Shown piece after piece: positions 60,543 through 64,000 of a stretch of 64,000 bases of DNA (positions within the stretch are counted from its first letter, which is position 1; every line of letters begins with the position of its first letter). A program made the position numbers and the translations under genes. This DNA comes from an uncultured Muribaculaceae bacterium. GTDB taxonomy: Bacteria > Bacteroidota > Bacteroidia > Bacteroidales > Muribaculaceae. The notes beneath the pieces were generated by a model. The model ran no database searches. It saw only the letters and a list, made by a program, of their open reading frames with translations, and was not told the origin of the DNA. The stretch is from NCBI GenBank assembly GCA_910587075.1, contig CAJUKE010000001.1:1-64000 (forward strand). Reading direction: 5' to 3'.

Positions 60543-61825
60543 TTTCGATCCTTAATCATGTCAACCATGCCGCCGCAGAGGAATTCGAGATCCTCGTCGG
60601 GTGTTATGTACGGCGGCATTATATATATATTGTGTCCGAAGGGGCGGATCCAGATGCCGCACGCCACGCATTCCTTTTGGAACACGCCCACATCGACCGT
60701 ATCCTCCACCTCGACCACGCCGATATTGCCGAGCACCCTCACGTCGGTAACGCCCGGAAGTCCGGCCGCCGGGGCGAGGAGTTCGCGTATACGGCTTTCC
60801 ATACGGGCTATGTGCGAGCCCATATCGTTTTCGTTCAAGAGCTTCAGCGAAGCGCATGCCACGGCGCAAGCCAGCGGGTTGGCCATAAACGTGGGGCCGT
60901 GCATAAGCACTCCGGCCTCCCCTCGGGAGAGGGTCTCGGCCACCTCGCGGGTGGTAATCACGGCGGCAAGCGTCATATACCCCCCAGTGAGCCCCTTGCC
61001 CACCGTCATAATGTCGGGCACGACTCCGGCGTGCTCCAGCGCGAAGCAGCGCCCCGTGTGCCAGAAGCCGGTGGCTATCTCGTCGAAAATGAGGTAAACG
61101 CCGAACTCGTCGCAGAGGCGGCGCGCCTCGCGGAGGTACTCAGGATGGTAGAACCACATCCCCCCTGCGCCCTGCACTATCGGTTCGAGTATCAAGGCCG
61201 CGATTTTGTCGGCCGAATGTTCGAACAACTCCCGCAGCGGGGCTATGTCGGCGGGATTCCACTCCCCGCCGAAGCGCGACTCAGGACGGGGGAGGAAGAA
61301 TCGCCTGGGAAGGTCGGGGCCGAAGGCGCCGTGCATGCCGGTCACAGGGTCGCAGACACTCATAGCGTTCCAGGTATCGCCGTGGTAGCCCGAGCGGATG
61401 GTCGCGAAATTCGACTTGGCGTGCGAGCCGGAGCGGCTCACAGCCGCCTGGATGGCAACTTTGAGCGCGACCTCGACGGCCACCGAACCCGAGTCGGCGA
61501 AAAATATATTGTTCATCTCCGGGGGGCACATCTCCAGGAGGAGTTTGCCAAGCTCGATGGCCGGCTCGTGGGTGAGGCCGCCGAACATGACGTGGCTCAT
61601 ATCGCGCAGCTGCCGCTCGGCGGCGGCGTTGAGCGCCGGATGGTTGTAGCCGTGGATGGCGCACCACCACGACGACATGCCGTCGACAAGCTCGCGCCCG
61701 TCGGCGAGCACAATGCGGTTGCCGCGGGCGGCGCTTACCTTGTAGGTCGGCAGGGGGTCGATGGCCGACGTGTAAGGGTGCCACAGGTGCTCCCGGTCGA
61801 ACCGATCGAATATAACGTTGTCCAT
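60533..61825 (-). CDS. bioA: adenosylmethionine-8-amino-7-oxononanoate aminotransferase
   Basis: PLP aminotransferase that makes 7,8-diaminopelargonic acid. I start at MDNVIFDRFDREHLWHPYTS (430 residues); the frame is open up to 61939, but the additional 38 residues bear no resemblance to the family. SSWWCAIHGYNHP, FADSGSVAVEVALKVA, LIFDEIATGFWHTGRCFALE (PLP Asp) and MTVGKGLTGGYMTLAAV (PLP Lys) are present. First gene of bioA-bioF-bioGC-bioD. Minus-strand TAAATTCG at 61853-61860 is a possible -7 box. Confidence 0.94.
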   Translation of the reverse strand: MDNVIFDRFDREHLWHPYTSAIDPLPTYKVSAARGNRIVLADGRELVDGMSSWWCAIHGYNHPALNAAAERQLRDMSHVMFGGLTHEPAIELGKLLLEMCPPEMNNIFFADSGSVAVEVALKVAIQAAVSRSGSHAKSNFATIRSGYHGDTWNAMSVCDPVTGMHGAFGPDLPRRFFLPRPESRFGGEWNPADIAPLRELFEHSADKIAALILEPIVQGAGGMWFYHPEYLREARRLCDEFGVYLIFDEIATGFWHTGRCFALEHAGVVPDIMTVGKGLTGGYMTLAAVITTREVAETLSRGEAGVLMHGPTFMANPLACAVACASLKLLNENDMGSHIARMESRIRELLAPAAGLPGVTDVRVLGNIGVVEVEDTVDVGVFQKECVACGIWIRPFGHNIYIMPPYITPDEDLEFLCGGMVDMIKDRKWK

Positions 61826-61992
61826 ATTATATGCTCTATGCTTTTTCCGACGCGAATTTACGCAAAAAAGCCCAAACAACGACCCCGCCCGGCCATATGT
61901 TTGCTCCCACCCCGCTGCCAACCCCGAGGGGTGAACCATACGCTGGCGCCGTTGTTGTATTGATAAACGAACGAAACTACAACGTTACAACT

Positions 61993-62580
61993 ATGGCTAC
62001 AAAACAGAAAAGCATCAAAGGCACCAAGACCGAGCAGAACCTCGTGATCGCCTATCTCGCTGAATCCAGCGCATACACCCGCTATACGTTCTACGCACAG
62101 CAGGCCGATAAAGAGAATTATTTCCCCATCGGGGAGGTTTTCCGCGACACCGCCGCCAACGAGCTGCGCCACTCGAAGATTTATTTCAAATTTCTCGAAG
62201 GGGGCTCGCTGACAGTGCCCGTTGCCGCCGACGCGGGCGTCATTGGCGACACAGCCTCAAACCTGGCCACCGCTGCCGCCGAGGAGCTCTCCGAGGGTGT
62301 GCAGCTCTATACCGATGCCGCCGACGTGGCTGAAAAGGAGGGATTCCCCGAAATCGCCTCGCATTTCCGTCATATCGCCGAAATCGAACAGCACCACCAC
62401 GACCGCTTCGAGCACTACCTCAAGCAGGTAAAGGAGGGCACCGTGTGGAAGCGCGAGAAACCGATCAAATGGCAGTGCCTCGTATGCGGCTACGTTTTCG
62501 AGGGCACCGAGCCCCCCAAGGTATGCCCCGCGTGCGACCATCCCTACCAGCACTATATGGCCCTCGATTATCCCGAATAA
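61993..62580 (+). CDS. rbr: rubrerythrin
   Basis: Non-haem di-iron peroxidase that protects anaerobes from hydrogen peroxide. It has 195 residues from MATKQKSIKG; the frame is open upstream to 61831, but this overlaps the bioA promoter and has no family similarity. The ferritin-like helices carry NLVIAYLAESSAYTRYTFYA, ANELRHSK and AEIEQHHHDRFEHYL; the C-terminal rubredoxin domain has CLVCGYVFEG and CPACDHP. A strong terminator follows. Confidence 0.96.
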   Translation: MATKQKSIKGTKTEQNLVIAYLAESSAYTRYTFYAQQADKENYFPIGEVFRDTAANELRHSKIYFKFLEGGSLTVPVAADAGVIGDTASNLATAAAEELSEGVQLYTDAADVAEKEGFPEIASHFRHIAEIEQHHHDRFEHYLKQVKEGTVWKREKPIKWQCLVCGYVFEGTEPPKVCPACDHPYQHYMALDYPE

Positions 62581-62600
62581 TCATCGGCCAAAGAATACGC

Positions 62601-62640
62601 GGCGGCGCCATCCCGGACCTGTATCCGGGGCGGCGCCGCC
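62601..62640 (+). terminator. hairpin terminator after rubrerythrin
   Basis: GGCGGCGCC and GGCGCCGCC enclose an inner stem CCCGGA/TCCGGG. T content afterwards is modest (TCATTGTTG). Confidence 0.65.
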
Positions 62641-62693
62641 TCATTGTTGAAAACTTTCGGCCGACGCGGCGCGGCTGTATTGCGAAAAATGCA

Positions 62694-62701
62694 TAACTTC
62701 G
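62694..62701 (+). promoter_or_regulatory. -7 box of tdk
   Basis: TAACTTCG, 30 bases before the ATG at 62731. No clear -33. Confidence 0.4.
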
Positions 62702-62730
62702 CCATCAGAATCCAACAACCCATCCGCGCA

Positions 62731-63378
62731 ATGAACCGCAAAGGCAAGCTATATTTCCGATACGGCACCATGGGGTCGGCCAAAACCGCCCTCCTGCTCA
62801 CCACCGCCTACAACTTCGAAGAACGCAGAATGCGCTACATCTGCATGAAGCCCGCTACCGACACGCGCGACCTGCGCAACGTGATCCGCTCGCGGCTCGG
62901 CATCGAGCGTGAATGCTCCTGGATCTATCCGGAGACCGACCTTTACGAGTTCGCCCGCGAAAAATTCACCCGCGAGGGGGTGGTGGTCGACTGGATTCTT
63001 ATCGACGAGGCGCAGTTCCTCACGGCGCAGCAAGTCGACCAACTGTCGAGAGTTGTCGACGACTTCGGATCCAACGTTATATGCTACGGCTTGCGTACAG
63101 ACTTCAAAACCAACCTTTTCGAAGGTTCGAAACGTCTGTTCGAAATAGCCGACACCATCGACGAGATAAAATCGACCTGCACCTGCGGCCACAAGACAAT
63201 CGTCAACGCACGCATCGACTCAAACGGCGGCATAGTAAGCGAGGGCGCGCAGGTTGAAATCGGAGGCGACGACCGTTATATCGCGGTTTGCCGCAAATGC
63301 TGGCGCGACCGCCGCATCGCCAAAGCCGCCTCGCTCTCACTCCCCTTCCCCCAGGAAACCATCCTCGAACAGGAATAA
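62731..63378 (+). CDS. tdk: thymidine kinase (type II)
   Basis: Salvages thymidine to dTMP. It has 215 residues from MNRKGKLYFRYG; upstream in-frame starts exist but lie at or before the -7 box. The P-loop reads GTMGSAKTALLL, a variant of the E. coli form (SAMNAGKST); the DEAQFL motif, catalytic Glu in the DFGSNVICYGLRTDF region and the two-Cys pairs CTCGH and CRKCW of the zinc site are present. It resembles the E. coli type rather than the Gram-positive one. Confidence 0.94.
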   Translation: MNRKGKLYFRYGTMGSAKTALLLTTAYNFEERRMRYICMKPATDTRDLRNVIRSRLGIERECSWIYPETDLYEFAREKFTREGVVVDWILIDEAQFLTAQQVDQLSRVVDDFGSNVICYGLRTDFKTNLFEGSKRLFEIADTIDEIKSTCTCGHKTIVNARIDSNGGIVSEGAQVEIGGDDRYIAVCRKCWRDRRIAKAASLSLPFPQETILEQE

Positions 63379-63396
63379 TACGACTTTATACACCCC

Positions 63397-63422
63397 GCCG
63401 CGGCCCGTGTGGGCTCGCGGCG
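63397..63422 (+). terminator. hairpin after tdk
   Basis: GCCGCGGCCC and GGGCTCGCGGC form a stem with one bulge, followed by GCCATTTGTTTAT. Confidence 0.6.
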
Positions 63423-63474
63423 CCATTTGTTTATATCGTTTGTTTGTCAGGCGGGTGAACTTTTATCAGCCTGA

Positions 63475-63507
63475 TTTGGTTAATTAAAGAAAAAGCCGTA
63501 AATTTGT
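63475..63507 (+). promoter_or_regulatory. promoter of rho
   Basis: TTTG at 63475-63478, 21 bases, TAAATTTG at 63500-63507. The transcript would have a leader of about 390 bases before rho. Confidence 0.5.
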
Positions 63508-63552
63508 GGCGAATTTAAAGGGAAAGCCAGGATGATGCCTCCCGATGGCTCC

Positions 63553-63660
63553 GCGCTCCCCCGCCTCCCCCTCTTTCCAGACTCCCCCTCCTCTCTTCCT
63601 CTCCCCCCTCTTCTCCTTCTACCCGGCGTTTCAGCCTCCCCTCCTCCATCACCCACCTAT
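63553..63660 (+). promoter_or_regulatory. pyrimidine-rich tract in the rho leader, candidate rut site
   Basis: More than 100 bases made almost wholly of C and T on the coding strand, with very few G, such as CTCCCCCTCCTCTCTTCCTC. Rho binds C-rich, G-poor unstructured RNA, and in E. coli it limits its own synthesis by terminating in its leader. Here the tract lies in the leader of rho itself, so autoregulation is likely. The rest of the 527-base gap holds the tdk hairpin and the rho promoter. Confidence 0.5.
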
Positions 63661-63906
63661 CTTCGAATCTCTTTCCGCGACCGACGGCCCGGCTTACATA
63701 TGCCCGGCTGCCATCAATCCAGCCCGGACAATGTCCCGGCACAACGGATAAAATTTCTCATCGATATTAAATCAGAACCGAAAACGGTACTTCCCAATAC
63801 CCGCCCCGCGTTTTCAAACTCCATTTAGCATCAAAGGATTCCGCCAATATTAGCGGACTCCGGCGGCGAGCGGCCCCCACAATCCCCCCGAACCATACGA
63901 CTCAAG

Positions 63907-64000
63907 ATGTACAATATCTCTGAACTGCAGAACATGGCCGACGACCAGCTCACCGGTGTCGCCAAAGAAGTGGGACTTAAGAAAATAAGTCTCGACAACA
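63907..64000 (+). CDS. rho: transcription termination factor Rho (N-terminal part, cut by window)
   Basis: Hexameric RNA helicase that ends transcription. Only 31 codons are inside the window: MYNISELQNMADDQLTGVAK, then EVGLKKISLDN. This matches the helical Rho N-terminal domain (L...L..IAK.LGIKK). The ATG is at 63907, behind a long pyrimidine-rich leader. The call rests on this short stretch and on the leader, so it is good but not certain. Confidence 0.75.
   Translation, partial: MYNISELQNMADDQLTGVAKEVGLKKISLDN

Noticed and set aside
60632..61963. 443-residue ORF opposite bioA
   Set aside because: Antisense shadow of bioA, which is well supported.
63532..63828. 98-residue Pro/Leu/Ser-rich ORF in the rho leader
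   Set aside because: Its composition comes from the C/T-rich tract; no sign of a real protein. It might be translated as a leader peptide, so I mention it in the finding but do not call it a gene.

Overview
The window looks like a chromosome segment from a GC-rich gut-type member of Bacteroidales; Muribaculaceae is my best guess, at low certainty. The evidence is the set of proteins with Bacteroidetes habits: ribosomal protein S16 with an Ala/Glu-rich tail, a short primary sigma factor, an Rpb6-like omega subunit, an HU-CCDC81/SPOR protein, a NagB-LmbE fusion, a BioG-BioC fusion and an adenosylcobalamin-dependent ribonucleotide reductase. Promoters of the Bacteroidetes type (TTTG, 19-21 bases, then TAnnTTTG or TAnnTTCG) recur before genes, and Shine-Dalgarno sequences are mostly weak. 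No rRNA, tRNA, CRISPR array, transposase or phage gene was seen.

Layout. 0-6.2 kb: end of rpsP, efp, and a ftsK / LolA-like / trxB run. 6.2-11.5 kb: an accessory stretch with thioredoxin, a C39-like/VKOR membrane oxidoreductase, a previously uncalled 46-residue peptide ORF with a leader-like motif, a TPR membrane regulator, a lone TonB-plug-like protein and an AT-rich HExxH protein. 11.5-20.3 kb: housekeeping genes (HU/SPOR protein, nitroreductase, DUF2520 protein, KdsC, Maf, an ATP-grasp-like unknown, mutL, coaE, META lipoprotein). 20.5-28.9 kb: a galactoside locus with a clan GH-A enzyme, a GH2 beta-galactosidase, galK, a sugar nucleotidyltransferase and galE, but no galT. 29-38.3 kb: murI, rpmH (too short for an ordinary ORF search), rpoD, a palindromic repeat, a NagB-LmbE fusion divergent from a canonical nagB, rpoZ, bamD, a PASTA protein and rluD. 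38.4-43.6 kb: three tandem paralogous polytopic membrane proteins that resemble GT-C glycosyltransferases. 43.6-52.9 kb: PerM-type transporter, MFS and BASS transporters, nrdJ, nitroreductase, dnaA and a possible origin. 52.9-61.8 kb: carB, carA and the biotin operon bioA-bioF-bioGC-bioD. 61.8-64 kb: rubrerythrin, tdk and the first codons of rho behind a long pyrimidine-rich leader.

How the genes work together. The glycosidases at 20-25 kb can release galactose for GalK, the nucleotidyltransferase and GalE. The nag genes handle amino sugars. The biotin genes form one translationally coupled operon that runs straight into carAB, which has its own promoter inside the end of bioD. The parts most worth a second look are the thiol-oxidase/peptide locus near 6.2-7.8 kb, the catalytically stripped NagB domain of the fusion, the triplicated membrane proteins and the C-rich rho leader.
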